Counted from the first letter of the stretch, positions 18,365-27,265 are shown. The stretch: DNA of 64,000 nt from Leptolinea sp964420995 (GCA_964420995.1 CAYQUX010000005.1:121770-185769); one strand, 5' to 3'. Notes: generated by a model not told the origin, from the sequence alone. Made by a program: numbers and translations.

Positions 18365-18393
18365 AGTCTACCATTTTAGTAGGATTATGTCAA
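18365..18393 (-). promoter_or_regulatory. Promoter of the suf operon
   Basis: On the minus strand a perfect TTGACA (18388-18393) is followed after 17 bases by TAGACT (18365-18370). The region around the -35 box is AT-rich with AATATT arms at 18392-18409. The sequence ATATTGACATAAT over the -35 box resembles the one over the sufR -35 box. Confidence 0.7.
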
Positions 18394-18429
18394 TATTTAT
18401 AATAATATTCATATAATTTATGACAGCAA

Positions 18430-18458
18430 TAAACCAACCGGCAGACACCTGCTGGTTG
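18430..18458 (-). terminator. Terminator-like hairpin after the GGDEF-like gene
   Basis: ACCAACCGGCAG paired with CTGCTGGTTGGT around a short loop, located between the minus-strand GGDEF-like gene and the suf promoter. The T-tract is strong on the plus side (CTTTTTC) and weaker on the minus side (TTTA). Confidence 0.55.
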
Positions 18459-18488
18459 GTCTTTTTCATGTTTTCCGATTTAAGAATA

Positions 18489-19694
18489 CTATCTGGTCAA
18501 TGAAGATGTATCCAACATCACGTTAATCGCATCACCCTTCTCCGCGATGGTGATATTGGGTAAGTCCAGTTTGGTCAACATGCATTCCGCCAGTTTCGTT
18601 TCAGGTGCCTCTACAGCAAATGTAACTTCATTTTCAGCAAAATCGATTAACCGGGTGCTTTTTATCTCTGTAACATTGTCCAATGCAATCTGTAAAATTT
18701 CAATTTCACTAAGGTTGTTCACTCCATCAAACCGGATAAGAGTTTCACCAGCCTTTAGCCGCTTGGGATCATCGTCTATGCTATCGTTCAGCTTGATTTC
18801 TTCCAGGGTTTTCGAACTGGCTTCAAAGCTGTCACTTAAACCGGTGTCCACATGCGAGGCGTAATAACTGATATCGCGGTCTTCCCGTATGGATGTGAGC
18901 ATGGCAATCTCGGCTTTGTTGATCAAATCATCTTCCACGATAGAGTCATCCGGAAAGCCGGCAATTCCAATTCGCAGGTCTTCTTTGGTTTTCTTCTTTA
19001 TCTGCTCCACCAGCCTGCGAGCGATTACTTCAGCGCCTACGTTATTTGTTTCCGGCAGAATGACACCAATTTTGTCAATATTGATAAATAGCGTGTCCAC
19101 ATTGCGAACAGTGTTGAACATCGTCTCGCAGATGTCTGCGAGCAGATTTTCGCGAGACTCAAGACCGATTTTTTCTGCCATTTCATCCCAGTGATTGATC
19201 TTGATTAACATCAAGGACATTTTTTTGCCATACCGCAGACTGCGTGAAATTTCATTGGATAACGCCCGCCGGGCATAATGAATGCGCATCAGACCAGTTT
19301 TCTGGTCATTGATGCGCATTTCCTCGATCATAATGCGATCGCGTTCCACCTGGCGGTTTGCATTGGTAAACTGCTTGCTGGTATTCCATGCAAGGATGGC
19401 CGTTCCGATGGCCGCGGTGGAAAAGGTGATAAAGGTCAATATGGTTTCCGGGCGAATTCCGAAAAGCACATTGATCATGACCCCGAACACAATAATCGTA
19501 ATGGCGGAAACACCCCAAACCAGAGCCGTTGAAAAAACGGATAACACGGCTACAGATAGTGCAGCCAGCACAAGGGTTCCTGCCATGGCTATTCGAAGAT
19601 CTGCATAAAACAAAGCCGCAACAGAAACTGCCAGCCAGATGCAAAGCAGGGCAGGATATAAAAGCAAACCTCTCGAGGATGGGTTAGAGTTCAT
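18489..19694 (-). CDS. Membrane protein with a degenerate GGDEF-like domain
   Basis: 401 residues. About five transmembrane segments occupy residues 10-105, then a short linker, then a GGDEF-like fold (about 130-285) with the usual flanking segments (LMLIKINHWDEM, VILPETN). The catalytic GGDEF position reads NIDKI, so diguanylate cyclase activity is unlikely. About 100 residues of unrecognised sequence follow. Lies between sufC and sufR but has its own promoter. It could be a structural or sensory relic of a cyclase. Confidence 0.65.
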   Translation of the reverse strand: MNSNPSSRGLLLYPALLCIWLAVSVAALFYADLRIAMAGTLVLAALSVAVLSVFSTALVWGVSAITIIVFGVMINVLFGIRPETILTFITFSTAAIGTAILAWNTSKQFTNANRQVERDRIMIEEMRINDQKTGLMRIHYARRALSNEISRSLRYGKKMSLMLIKINHWDEMAEKIGLESRENLLADICETMFNTVRNVDTLFINIDKIGVILPETNNVGAEVIARRLVEQIKKKTKEDLRIGIAGFPDDSIVEDDLINKAEIAMLTSIREDRDISYYASHVDTGLSDSFEASSKTLEEIKLNDSIDDDPKRLKAGETLIRFDGVNNLSEIEILQIALDNVTEIKSTRLIDFAENEVTFAVEAPETKLAECMLTKLDLPNITIAEKGDAINVMLDTSSLTR

Positions 19695-19746
19695 AGTCCC
19701 ATCTTCCTTTCTGTTATGATTATTTATGTTTTGGGAATACCTTTCT

Positions 19747-19775
19747 ATTTTAACGTTGAAAATTGACTATCGCAA
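19747..19775 (-). promoter_or_regulatory. Promoter of the GGDEF-like membrane protein gene
   Basis: Minus strand TTGCGA (19770-19775) and TAAAAT (19747-19752) are separated by 17 bases, about 50 bases before the start codon. Confidence 0.5.
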
Positions 19776-19838
19776 CAAGAGTCTTGTTTCTTGATAATTT
19801 TTGTTGTCTATTAATTATTTGTATAAATATCATGTATA

Positions 19839-19868
19839 TTGACTAAATTAATTTCTTCATGCTATACT
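19839..19868 (+). promoter_or_regulatory. Promoter of sufR-sufT
   Basis: TTGACT (19839-19844), an 18-base spacer and TATACT (19863-19868). It lies inside an in-frame upstream extension of sufR, which supports the later ATG at 19902. The 13-base sequence ATATTGACTAAAT (19836-19848) matches the suf operon promoter at 11 positions. Confidence 0.65.
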
Positions 19869-19901
19869 AATCCAAACAGGTTCCCGGATTTTGAGGTTTT
19901 T

Positions 19902-20528
19902 ATGAGTACCCGTGAAAAAATATTGCAAACTCTTATGGAAAAACCGCATTCCACGATCAATGATCTGGCGGAAGCGGTTTCAATAAATTCCATTTCTGTG
20001 CGTCATCATTTGACCAGCCTTCTCCTGGACGGTCTGGTTCAAAGTGAGGAAGAACGCCACGGTGTGGGACGTCCCCGGCTGGTTTATTCTCTCAGTCAGA
20101 AAGGGCTGGAACGTTTTCCCAACCGCTATTTTGAATTAACCTCCCGCCTGCTTGACCAAATGAAAGAGACACTTCCCCTTTCAATGATCAACCGTTTCTT
20201 TACCGATATTGCGGAGAACCTGGTAAAAAACTACGAACAAAAAACTAATGGCTACACAATTGAACAGAAACTGGATTTTATTAAGGAAACACTCCAGAAA
20301 CAGGGATTTTCTGTCGGCTGGGAGATGAAAGATTCACATTACTATATTTATGAGAATGGCTGCCCGTACTATCACATCGGTCAGACTCATCCAGAGATCT
20401 GTTCTGTTGACCAAACTCTCATTTCAAGGGTTATGAAGATTCCGGTGGAAAAGGTCAGTTGTGTTCTTGATGGCGGCTCGAGCTGTGTGTACAGAATATC
20501 CAAAGAAACACTGGAAGGTGCATCATGA
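19902..20528 (+). CDS. sufR: SufR-like Fe-S-sensing transcriptional regulator
   Basis: 208 residues from the ATG at 19902 (GAGG six bases upstream). N-terminal winged helix-turn-helix (about 1-70; SISVRHHLTSLLLDGLV, GRPRLVYSLS). The C-terminal part carries C154, C167, C187 and C195 with H158/H163, including the CX12C spacing known in SufR, the cluster-binding repressor of suf genes in cyanobacteria and actinobacteria. It is transcribed away from the suf operon and coupled to sufT. Regulation of suf and of itself is inferred. Confidence 0.82.
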   Translation: MSTREKILQTLMEKPHSTINDLAEAVSINSISVRHHLTSLLLDGLVQSEEERHGVGRPRLVYSLSQKGLERFPNRYFELTSRLLDQMKETLPLSMINRFFTDIAENLVKNYEQKTNGYTIEQKLDFIKETLQKQGFSVGWEMKDSHYYIYENGCPYYHIGQTHPEICSVDQTLISRVMKIPVEKVSCVLDGGSSCVYRISKETLEGAS

Positions 20529-20881
20529 TGAACTCAAACGCCATCCCGGGAACCAATCGACCCATCTGGCAGGCGGAATCCACGCACCCGGACCTCATGC
20601 CCACCCTTAAGGAAAACCTTTCCCAGGTGGTTGATCCGGAAATTAATTTAAACATCCTTCAGCTCGGCCTGGTTCGTGACCTGACCATCATTGATAATTC
20701 TGCAGTGTTAAGGATGATCCTCACCACACCATTCTGCCCTTATGGCCCTGCCATACTGGATGCCGCCCGGCAAAAGGCGGAGGAAGCCTTAAAAATGCCT
20801 GTTCATATTGACCTGGGCATGGAAATGTGGGATTTCTCCATGATGGAAGAGGGACTTGGTGGTGAGTGGGGGCTCTTCTGA
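20525..20881 (+). CDS. sufT: MIP18/DUF59 family Fe-S assembly factor (SufT-like)
   Basis: 118 residues. The motifs VVDPEINLNILQLGLV and TTPFCPYGP, the latter with the conserved cysteine, define the DUF59 family that includes SufT and PaaD. It helps maturation or carriage of Fe-S clusters. The start overlaps the sufR stop (ATGA), with GGAAGG upstream. Confidence 0.85.
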   Translation: MMNSNAIPGTNRPIWQAESTHPDLMPTLKENLSQVVDPEINLNILQLGLVRDLTIIDNSAVLRMILTTPFCPYGPAILDAARQKAEEALKMPVHIDLGMEMWDFSMMEEGLGGEWGLF

Positions 20882-20968
20882 TTTTTTCAAGAGTAATAAC
20901 CGAATAAAACGCCATTTTCGCTTCCGCTGGCTGGTACTGGGAAACATTTTTACCTTCTAACCACGTTT

Positions 20969-20998
20969 TTCACAAAATCGGGTATGATTTCGAAAATT
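20969..20998 (+). promoter_or_regulatory. Promoter of the polytopic membrane protein gene
   Basis: TTCACA (20969-20974, 5 of 6), an 18-base spacer and TATGAT (20993-20998). The predicted start of transcription is about 15 bases before the ATG at 21022. Confidence 0.55.
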
Positions 20999-21021
20999 TC
21001 TGTCATGCCTGACAAATTTTC

Positions 21022-22704
21022 ATGCCCGAAAAACATTCCTTACCGCGTATTCCATCCATCAATATAGTTTTCACATCCCTTGGCGTCAGTCTGGTCATAG
21101 TCTGGCTGGTGAGGCAACCGTTTGCATACCTGCTCACCGGTTACCCGTTGGATGTCCGTCGCCCGCTTGTTCAGGGGATTTTTACGGTTTCATTAACACT
21201 TATTTTGGCTTTCATATTACTGCTGGCAGCAAGCAAGCCGCTGGAGTGGATGCTATCACACGGGTATCTGGCTTTCTTTACCTTGCCTGTCATTACGTTA
21301 TCTGCTCACGCGTATATCGGCTGGTTCAGCCGTTATGTGGCCGATGACTTTAGTTCTGCCACATTGGCTGTCAATAAAGGCCTGCTGGGCGCTACATGGG
21401 ACTGGTATGTCAACTGGTCAGGCCGTTTCACTGCCAGCTTTTTTGACAGCCTGTTTGGGTATCTGGGACCATCCAGCTTGCGCTGGGAAACAGGCGGCAC
21501 GCTCTTTTTACTTCTGGCCGGCTCATCAATTCTGACATGGCAATTGTTGCGGGTTCAGCCTTTTGTCTTTCGACTGGGTGTTTCCGCTTTTCTGCCCGCG
21601 TCAATTCTGGTCGCGGCTTTTTCCATAACACCTGATCTGCCGCAATCGTTGTACTGGGGTCAGGGAATGCGCTCGTTGATCTTTCCTCTGGTTCCGGCCG
21701 CTTTTCTTGCCGCGATTCTTATTTATCTACGCAGGCGGTCACATGGTAAAGTCTCACCCGCATGGCTGGCAATCGTTGCATTGCTCAGTTTCCTGGCCGG
21801 CGGTTTTGGTGAAACCTACGTAGCACTTCAAACGTCCATATTTCTTTTTTTCATTCTGTTTGTCTGGTTAGAGAAATCTGCGGCTCCGCGTGTCAACATC
21901 TTCGCGCCGCCAGTCATCGGATTGTTGCTTTCAGTGGCTGCCATGGCAGTAACGGTTGCCGCTCCAGGAAACAGTGTTCGCCAACAGTATTTCCCACCAT
22001 CGCCCGACATCTTTAGTTTGGCTCGAATTGCGGCGAACTCCACAACCCAATTTTTTCTCCGGATCTTCGGTTCTGCCGATCTGACCTTCTCTCTTTTTGT
22101 TTTGTTCGTTTCTTCATTCGTGTGTGCGTGGCTATGCGCAAAACATGGTTTTTCAGAAAAACTACTCTGCGTTGATGTCAATCACCCCCTTTTCGCCACA
22201 TTTTTTCGTTCCTTTATTGCCATTACTCTGCTCACCGCTGTTTTGCTGTTTGGCAGCTATGTGCCGGCAGCGTACGGAATGTCGTCTGCCCCGCCTGACC
22301 GCACTGTGATCCTACCGACGGTCATCCTGTGCATTTATGTTTCCACTATGGGTTTTCTCGTTGGAAGTTGGCTGTCATCCAGATTAACCTCTTTTAAATT
22401 ATCAGCTTCCCTTGTTCAGTCAACACTCTGGGTACTTCTCATCCTCTACTCTGGGTATACCTTCAAGGTTACTGAGAAAGTCCTTGCGGTGAGCGCAGAT
22501 TACCGGCGGTTCGCCACGGTGTTTGACCGCGCGGACCGCTTGATCCGCGAAGCCAGAGCTGCCGGTAAAACCAGCGTTCAGGTGCCTGAAGTTCACAATC
22601 ATTTTGGGTTGAGCGATTATGGAGCCGGTACCACCTACTGGCTGGATCAGGCTGTGGATGGGTATTACGGCATTCATGTCGTTGTAAATAAGAATGTGAA
22701 GTAG
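21022..22704 (+). CDS. Polytopic membrane protein, possible GT-C-like (DUF6056 type)
   Basis: 560 residues with about 12 predicted membrane spans. The first large loop carries RYVADDFSSA and NWSGRF, resembling the DUF6056 group of glycosyltransferase-like membrane proteins, where an Asp-Asp pair after the first helices is typical of GT-C enzymes. A soluble tail of about 70 residues follows the last helix. The start lacks a ribosome site. Possible role in envelope glycan or lipid glycosylation; function is not shown. Confidence 0.6.
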   Translation: MPEKHSLPRIPSINIVFTSLGVSLVIVWLVRQPFAYLLTGYPLDVRRPLVQGIFTVSLTLILAFILLLAASKPLEWMLSHGYLAFFTLPVITLSAHAYIGWFSRYVADDFSSATLAVNKGLLGATWDWYVNWSGRFTASFFDSLFGYLGPSSLRWETGGTLFLLLAGSSILTWQLLRVQPFVFRLGVSAFLPASILVAAFSITPDLPQSLYWGQGMRSLIFPLVPAAFLAAILIYLRRRSHGKVSPAWLAIVALLSFLAGGFGETYVALQTSIFLFFILFVWLEKSAAPRVNIFAPPVIGLLLSVAAMAVTVAAPGNSVRQQYFPPSPDIFSLARIAANSTTQFFLRIFGSADLTFSLFVLFVSSFVCAWLCAKHGFSEKLLCVDVNHPLFATFFRSFIAITLLTAVLLFGSYVPAAYGMSSAPPDRTVILPTVILCIYVSTMGFLVGSWLSSRLTSFKLSASLVQSTLWVLLILYSGYTFKVTEKVLAVSADYRRFATVFDRADRLIREARAAGKTSVQVPEVHNHFGLSDYGAGTTYWLDQAVDGYYGIHVVVNKNVK

Positions 22705-22742
22705 CGCTGTTTTCTTCCCCTAAACTTTTGGACTATTTTTGC

Positions 22743-22748
22743 TATACT
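22743..22748 (+). promoter_or_regulatory. -10 box for corA, probably leaderless
   Basis: TATACT seven bases before the corA ATG, with no ribosome site and no convincing -35 box. Confidence 0.45.
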
Positions 22749-22755
22749 TGCCCTA

Positions 22756-23730
22756 ATGATCAATGCCGTCAGACTTGAACCCGGATTACCGCCTGAAACA
22801 ATTTCACAGGCTGATATTTCGCGATTATTGAAAAAACCGCGCGGATTTCTGTGGGTTAGCCTGGAAAACGCGTCCAACGATGAGATTCACGCGGTACTTG
22901 GCAGCATTTTTCAATTCCATCCACTGACCATCGAAGATTGCCTCAGTATAGGCTATCAAACACCCAAAGTGGATGACTTTGACAGCTATATTTTTATGAT
23001 CGCCAATGCCATCAGACAATCGGTTGAGTTTGAAGATATTCAAACCGGCGAATTGAACCTCTACCTGGGAAACAATTACCTGGTGACCTGTTTCACGGAT
23101 GATTCCATGCCCTGCATCCAGTCCGTCTGGCAGCGATTGGTCAAAGATGACCGCATGGCCAGCCGTGGGGCAGACTTCCTCTGTCATGCCGTTCTGGATA
23201 CCCTGGTGGATGAATATATGCCCCTGCTCGACCAGATGGACGAAGCTGTCGAATGGCTAGAGGATGTTGTGTTATCCAATCCAGAGACCTCCACGCTGGA
23301 ACGTCTGCTCACCATGAAACACTCGGTCATGTCTCTTCGCCGGGTGATCAGCCCCCTGCGTGAACTGGTAAACCGGCTTAGCCGAGACGAATTTCCACAG
23401 ATCGACAAAATCTGCCGTATTTATTTCCGGGATATCTACGATCATCTGGTTCGCATTCAGGATTTGAGCGAATCCATCCGGGATATCGTCTCCGGCGCGG
23501 TGGATATTTACCTAAACTCCACCTCATTACGGCTGAATACAGTCATGAAAGCCCTGACCATCGTTTCAACCATTTTCCTGCCGCTAACCTTTCTGGCCGG
23601 TGTGTACGGCATGAACTTCAAGTATTTCCCGGAATTGAACTGGCCGTTTGGATACCCGCTGCTCTGGCTGGTGTTCGCGGTTATAGTGGCAGGCATGCTG
23701 GTTTTTTTCAAGAAACGGGGCTGGTTTTAA
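22756..23730 (+). CDS. corA: CorA family Mg2+/divalent cation transporter
   Basis: 324 residues. Long cytoplasmic N-terminal domain rich in helices (VEWLEDVVLSN, ISPLRELVNRL), then two C-terminal membrane helices with the signature YGMN between them (about residue 281). It forms a pentameric channel for Mg2+ or Co2+/Ni2+. The Ni2+ option is relevant given the hydrogenase, but nothing in the sequence favours it. Confidence 0.9.
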   Translation: MINAVRLEPGLPPETISQADISRLLKKPRGFLWVSLENASNDEIHAVLGSIFQFHPLTIEDCLSIGYQTPKVDDFDSYIFMIANAIRQSVEFEDIQTGELNLYLGNNYLVTCFTDDSMPCIQSVWQRLVKDDRMASRGADFLCHAVLDTLVDEYMPLLDQMDEAVEWLEDVVLSNPETSTLERLLTMKHSVMSLRRVISPLRELVNRLSRDEFPQIDKICRIYFRDIYDHLVRIQDLSESIRDIVSGAVDIYLNSTSLRLNTVMKALTIVSTIFLPLTFLAGVYGMNFKYFPELNWPFGYPLLWLVFAVIVAGMLVFFKKRGWF

Positions 23731-23799
23731 ATTACAATTATTTCCGGCTCACTAACTGGAACAATTCTTCTTAACAAAACGTCATAAGGAAAATCATCG

Positions 23800-24648
23800 A
23801 TGGTCAAGATAATTACAGACAGCACCTGTGATATGGAAAAAGCGTTACTTAATGAATTCGACATTTCCGTGATTCCGCTCACCGTGCACCTCGACAACCG
23901 GATTTTTCGCGACGGCATTGACCTGAATCTGGAAGAGATGTACCGGTTGATAGAAAAAACCGGCACGCTTCCCAAGACCGCAGCACCCACCCCGGGAGAA
24001 TTTGTCGAGTTTTTCAAACAAACCGATGACGATATTGTTTTTATTGGCATTTCATCCAGGTCTTCCGCCACCGTGCAGAACGCCCGCCTGGCTGCTGCCG
24101 ATCTGCCCGGGCGGACAATCAAAGTGGTTGATTCGCTCAGCCTGTCGTCCGGTCTGGCTTTACAGGTCATTGAAGCCTCGCTGTTATCCCGCCTTGGATT
24201 CCCGGCAGGCGAGATTGCCGAAAATATCGAAGAATTTCGCACCCGCGTGCGCACCGTATTCATCGTTGACACGCTGGAATACCTCTACATGGGCGGACGC
24301 TGTTCGGCGCTGCAAAATGTGATGGGCAGCCTTTTGCAGATTAAACCGATGATCTACATGCAACCCGATGGCTCGCTTGGCGTGAAAAAGAAGATCCGCG
24401 GCAATCGCGACAAGGGTCTTCAGGCTCTGCTGGATGAAGTTCGCGCGGACGCCGCCAGAATTGACACCCGCCGTGTTTTCATGTCAGGCAATTATTGCGA
24501 TGAAGATTACGTCTTTCTCGCCGATGAAATGCGAAAGATTCTACCGGTAAAGGAGTTTTTCTCCGCCACCAACGGGACTGTCGTTTCGTCGCACTGCGGC
24601 AAGCGGGCTATCAGCATTCATTACGTCCTCAAGAAGGACGCCATCTGA
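23800..24648 (+). CDS. DegV family fatty-acid-binding protein
   Basis: 282 residues. Starts with the family opening VKIITDSTCDM and has the second-domain features KTAAPTPGEF, DTLEYLYMGGR and LLQIKPMI. DegV/FakB proteins bind a fatty acid for the kinase FakA; no FakA gene is in the window. AAGGAAAA precedes the ATG. Confidence 0.88.
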   Translation: MVKIITDSTCDMEKALLNEFDISVIPLTVHLDNRIFRDGIDLNLEEMYRLIEKTGTLPKTAAPTPGEFVEFFKQTDDDIVFIGISSRSSATVQNARLAAADLPGRTIKVVDSLSLSSGLALQVIEASLLSRLGFPAGEIAENIEEFRTRVRTVFIVDTLEYLYMGGRCSALQNVMGSLLQIKPMIYMQPDGSLGVKKKIRGNRDKGLQALLDEVRADAARIDTRRVFMSGNYCDEDYVFLADEMRKILPVKEFFSATNGTVVSSHCGKRAISIHYVLKKDAI

Positions 24649-24675
24649 CGTTTCCGGCATGGTTAAATTTGGCGT

Positions 24676-24681
24676 TATAAT
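24676..24681 (+). promoter_or_regulatory. -10 box for the lipoprotein operon
   Basis: TATAAT about 30 bases before the first lipoprotein start; no clear -35 element. Confidence 0.4.
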
Positions 24682-24711
24682 GGAACTGAATTTAAATTCG
24701 GAGGAAATACA

Positions 24712-25719
24712 ATGAATTTTAAAATGAGAGTTTTAGGGCTGAATACCCTGCTTCTTTTATCTTTAATTCTTTCCGCCTGTGGAGTCCAGCCCACCCCGGT
24801 TGTGCCGACCATAGACACCAATCTGCTCTTCACCCAGGCAGCCATGACCGTGGTGGCCGACCTGACAATGAACGCTCCCACGTTGACCCCCACCACGGCA
24901 GCCACCAACACACCGATTCCCACATTTACCCCACTGGGTGGTGTATTGCCAACCCTGCCCATGCTGGCCACCCTGCCTCCGCTTGCCACCTCTACCACGC
25001 AGGGTTATTCCGGCGCGGACAAGGCTGCCTATGTTACCCAGTCTCCTACGGATTACGCCACGGTTAAGACCGGGCAGACCTTCAATATCATCTGGCGGCT
25101 CCAGAACGTGGGTACCACCACCTGGAACCAGAATTATGTGTACCGCTTCTACTCCGCGTCCAATAAACTGCCCACCAACGCGAATGGGTATAACCTGCCC
25201 TCCTCGGTTGCTCCCAACGCGATGGCTGACCTCACCGTGGTGGCCGTTGCCCCCACCACTCCCGGAACCTATGACACCCGCTGGGTGATCACCAACGCCG
25301 AAGGGCAGAATTTTCAATCGTTCGACCTGACGATCAATGTTGTACAGGGCTCATCCGGCAGCAGCACAGTTCCAACTGCCACTGGCGCTCCCGATCCCTG
25401 CTCCGATAAAAACTATGTCTGGGGCGGCGATTCGCGCGGCGTGGATGAAGCCGGTGGACCTGTAGCAGTCGATGTCCAGGGCGGCCAGGTTTACATGACC
25501 TGGACGGCGGATACCACCACCGGTGTTACCGGTACATTTGGTGTCACGTATGACACAGTCGATGTTGACAATATGGATAATATTTCGGTTACAACCAGCG
25601 GTTCCCGATGGTTTGGAGAACCTGATCAAGACTCCCACGAGGTAGAAATTACATTTACCGGGACCGGCAAAATCACCATCACCATGTTCTCGATCAATGG
25701 AAATTCCAAATGCTATTAA
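24712..25719 (+). CDS. Lipoprotein with NBR1-type Ig-like domain, copy 1
   Basis: 335 residues. Signal peptide ending in a lipobox (LSACG), a Thr/Pro-rich linker (about 25-100), then an NBR1-central-type domain (about 105-215) with the hallmark WRLQNVGTTTWN and TPGTYDTRWV. A second C-terminal beta-rich region (about 225-335) is found only in this copy. Should be anchored outside the cytoplasmic membrane. GGAGG eight bases before the ATG sets the start. First of three related genes. Confidence 0.78.
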   Translation: MNFKMRVLGLNTLLLLSLILSACGVQPTPVVPTIDTNLLFTQAAMTVVADLTMNAPTLTPTTAATNTPIPTFTPLGGVLPTLPMLATLPPLATSTTQGYSGADKAAYVTQSPTDYATVKTGQTFNIIWRLQNVGTTTWNQNYVYRFYSASNKLPTNANGYNLPSSVAPNAMADLTVVAVAPTTPGTYDTRWVITNAEGQNFQSFDLTINVVQGSSGSSTVPTATGAPDPCSDKNYVWGGDSRGVDEAGGPVAVDVQGGQVYMTWTADTTTGVTGTFGVTYDTVDVDNMDNISVTTSGSRWFGEPDQDSHEVEITFTGTGKITITMFSINGNSKCY

Positions 25720-25733
25720 TATCGGATAAGTCG

Positions 25734-26498
25734 ATGAAAAAAACAATCCTCCTTATCTCAATCTTGATCATCAACCTCTTCGTATTATCCGCCTGCGGCG
25801 GCGCCCCGGCGGCGCCCGCCCCGGTTGACCAGGGTCCCACGGTGGATCCCAACCTGGTGTTCACCTCCGGCGCGCAGACCGTGGTCGCCCAGATCACTCT
25901 GGACGCCGCCAATCGCCCGGTTCCTTCCATTGCAGTGCCCCCCACCCAGACCATGGATCCGAATCTCATGCCCACCATGGATCCGGCTGCCGCTCCTACA
26001 GACGGCTCACTGCCTGCTCTTCCGGCGCTTCCCGGCGCCGAAACACCCGGCGCTCCGGCAGGCGCGTTTGTCACCCTGCCCGCGGCGGGTGTCGTCCCCA
26101 CCCTGGGTACGGTAAACACACTGGCTCCCGCCGCTCCCGCTGCTCCTGCCGGCACCTACATCGCCCCGGTTCCGGATAAGTTACAGTGGGTCAGCAACAC
26201 GCCCCCTGACAAAAGCACCATCAAAGCCGGCAGCAAGTTCCGCATCACCTGGAAACTGTCCAACGTTGGCACGACCACCTGGGATAATACCTATTCCTTC
26301 AAGCATTATGCCGGCGTCCAACTGGCCACGCAAAATACCTACCCGGTCTCCAAAGATATCGCGCCCAATAAATCCATTGACTTCACTGTGGATTGCGTGG
26401 CGCCCACAACCGCCGGTGATGTCTATTCCCTCTGGGTGTTGCAGCGTAAGGACGGGGTGAATGTTGGCAAGTTTGACATCACCCTGACCATACAATAG
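25734..26498 (+). CDS. Lipoprotein with NBR1-type Ig-like domain, copy 2
   Basis: 254 residues from the ATG at 25734, which begins a good lipoprotein signal (lipobox LSACGG); an in-frame upstream start would add eight residues before the signal. A long Ala/Pro-rich linker leads to an NBR1-type domain (about 150-254) with WKLSNVGTTTWDN and the sandwich ending DVYSLWVLQ. The gene starts 14 bases after copy 1 ends, so the genes are likely co-transcribed. Confidence 0.75.
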   Translation: MKKTILLISILIINLFVLSACGGAPAAPAPVDQGPTVDPNLVFTSGAQTVVAQITLDAANRPVPSIAVPPTQTMDPNLMPTMDPAAAPTDGSLPALPALPGAETPGAPAGAFVTLPAAGVVPTLGTVNTLAPAAPAAPAGTYIAPVPDKLQWVSNTPPDKSTIKAGSKFRITWKLSNVGTTTWDNTYSFKHYAGVQLATQNTYPVSKDIAPNKSIDFTVDCVAPTTAGDVYSLWVLQRKDGVNVGKFDITLTIQ

Positions 26499-26516
26499 CC
26501 CGATAAGGATCAGATC

Positions 26517-27176
26517 ATGAAACTACACAGAAGTATTCTGTTATTGTTGATCGCCGTCAGCCTGTTTTCCATGACAGGCTGCAACGCTCCGGTCACCCCG
26601 CAACCCGCCCCTACCGTGGATGTGGCGGCCATCAAGCAGGAGATCTACACTACACTGGTTGCTCAACTTACGGCTGACGCTCCCAAAGCCACTCCCACCT
26701 CCGCCCCAACGGCCACTGCCATGGATACAGCAACCCTGGTTCCCACCGTTCCCACCATGACAGCGCCTGTCGTGGCAACCGCGGCGCCTCTTTCCACCTT
26801 CACGGCCAACCCGTCTGGAATTACGGTGTATCCCACCTGGACCAAAACACCCTACACCGACAAAGTGGTGTTGGCCATGCAAAACCCGGGTGATGGCACA
26901 ATCATGGCCCCCGGTCAGGATTTCGATGTCAAATGGACCTTCCGCAATTCCGGTTTCCGCAAGTGGAGCGATTTCTACATCACATACTGGGGCGGTCTCG
27001 AAAGTCGCACGTTCAAAACCCTCATGATGCCCCCTTTGAGCGTTGGAGAAGAATACACAGTGGTGGCTGATTTTCGCGCGCCGACAGAACCGGGCAATTA
27101 TGTCAGTTACTGGCGTTTCTACAATGACGACAAAGTTGTGTTGATGAAGTTCAATTTTGCCTTTACCGTGAAATAG
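26517..27176 (+). CDS. Lipoprotein with NBR1-type Ig-like domain, copy 3
   Basis: 219 residues. Signal with lipobox (SMTGC), Thr/Pro-rich linker, then an NBR1-type domain (about 115-219) with WTFRNSGFRKWSD and APTEPGNYVSYWRF. The domain is more divergent than in copies 1 and 2. Last gene of the tandem set; a strong terminator follows 30 bases later. Confidence 0.74.
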   Translation: MKLHRSILLLLIAVSLFSMTGCNAPVTPQPAPTVDVAAIKQEIYTTLVAQLTADAPKATPTSAPTATAMDTATLVPTVPTMTAPVVATAAPLSTFTANPSGITVYPTWTKTPYTDKVVLAMQNPGDGTIMAPGQDFDVKWTFRNSGFRKWSDFYITYWGGLESRTFKTLMMPPLSVGEEYTVVADFRAPTEPGNYVSYWRFYNDDKVVLMKFNFAFTVK

Positions 27177-27205
27177 ACGTCATCGTTCATAAATGTTTGA
27201 TCATA

Positions 27206-27240
27206 AACGGAGGCGCGTAAAATCGCACCTCCGTTTTTTT
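27206..27240 (+). terminator. Rho-independent terminator after the lipoprotein operon
   Basis: AACGGAGGCGCG and CGCACCTCCGTT form the stem, followed by T7. Confidence 0.85.
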
Positions 27241-27253
27241 GATCCTGGTACCG

Positions 27254-27259
27254 TATAAT
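27254..27259 (+). promoter_or_regulatory. -10 box for queG, probably leaderless
   Basis: A perfect TATAAT six bases before the queG ATG and just after the upstream terminator; no ribosome site. Confidence 0.5.
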
Positions 27260-27265
27260 CAACAC

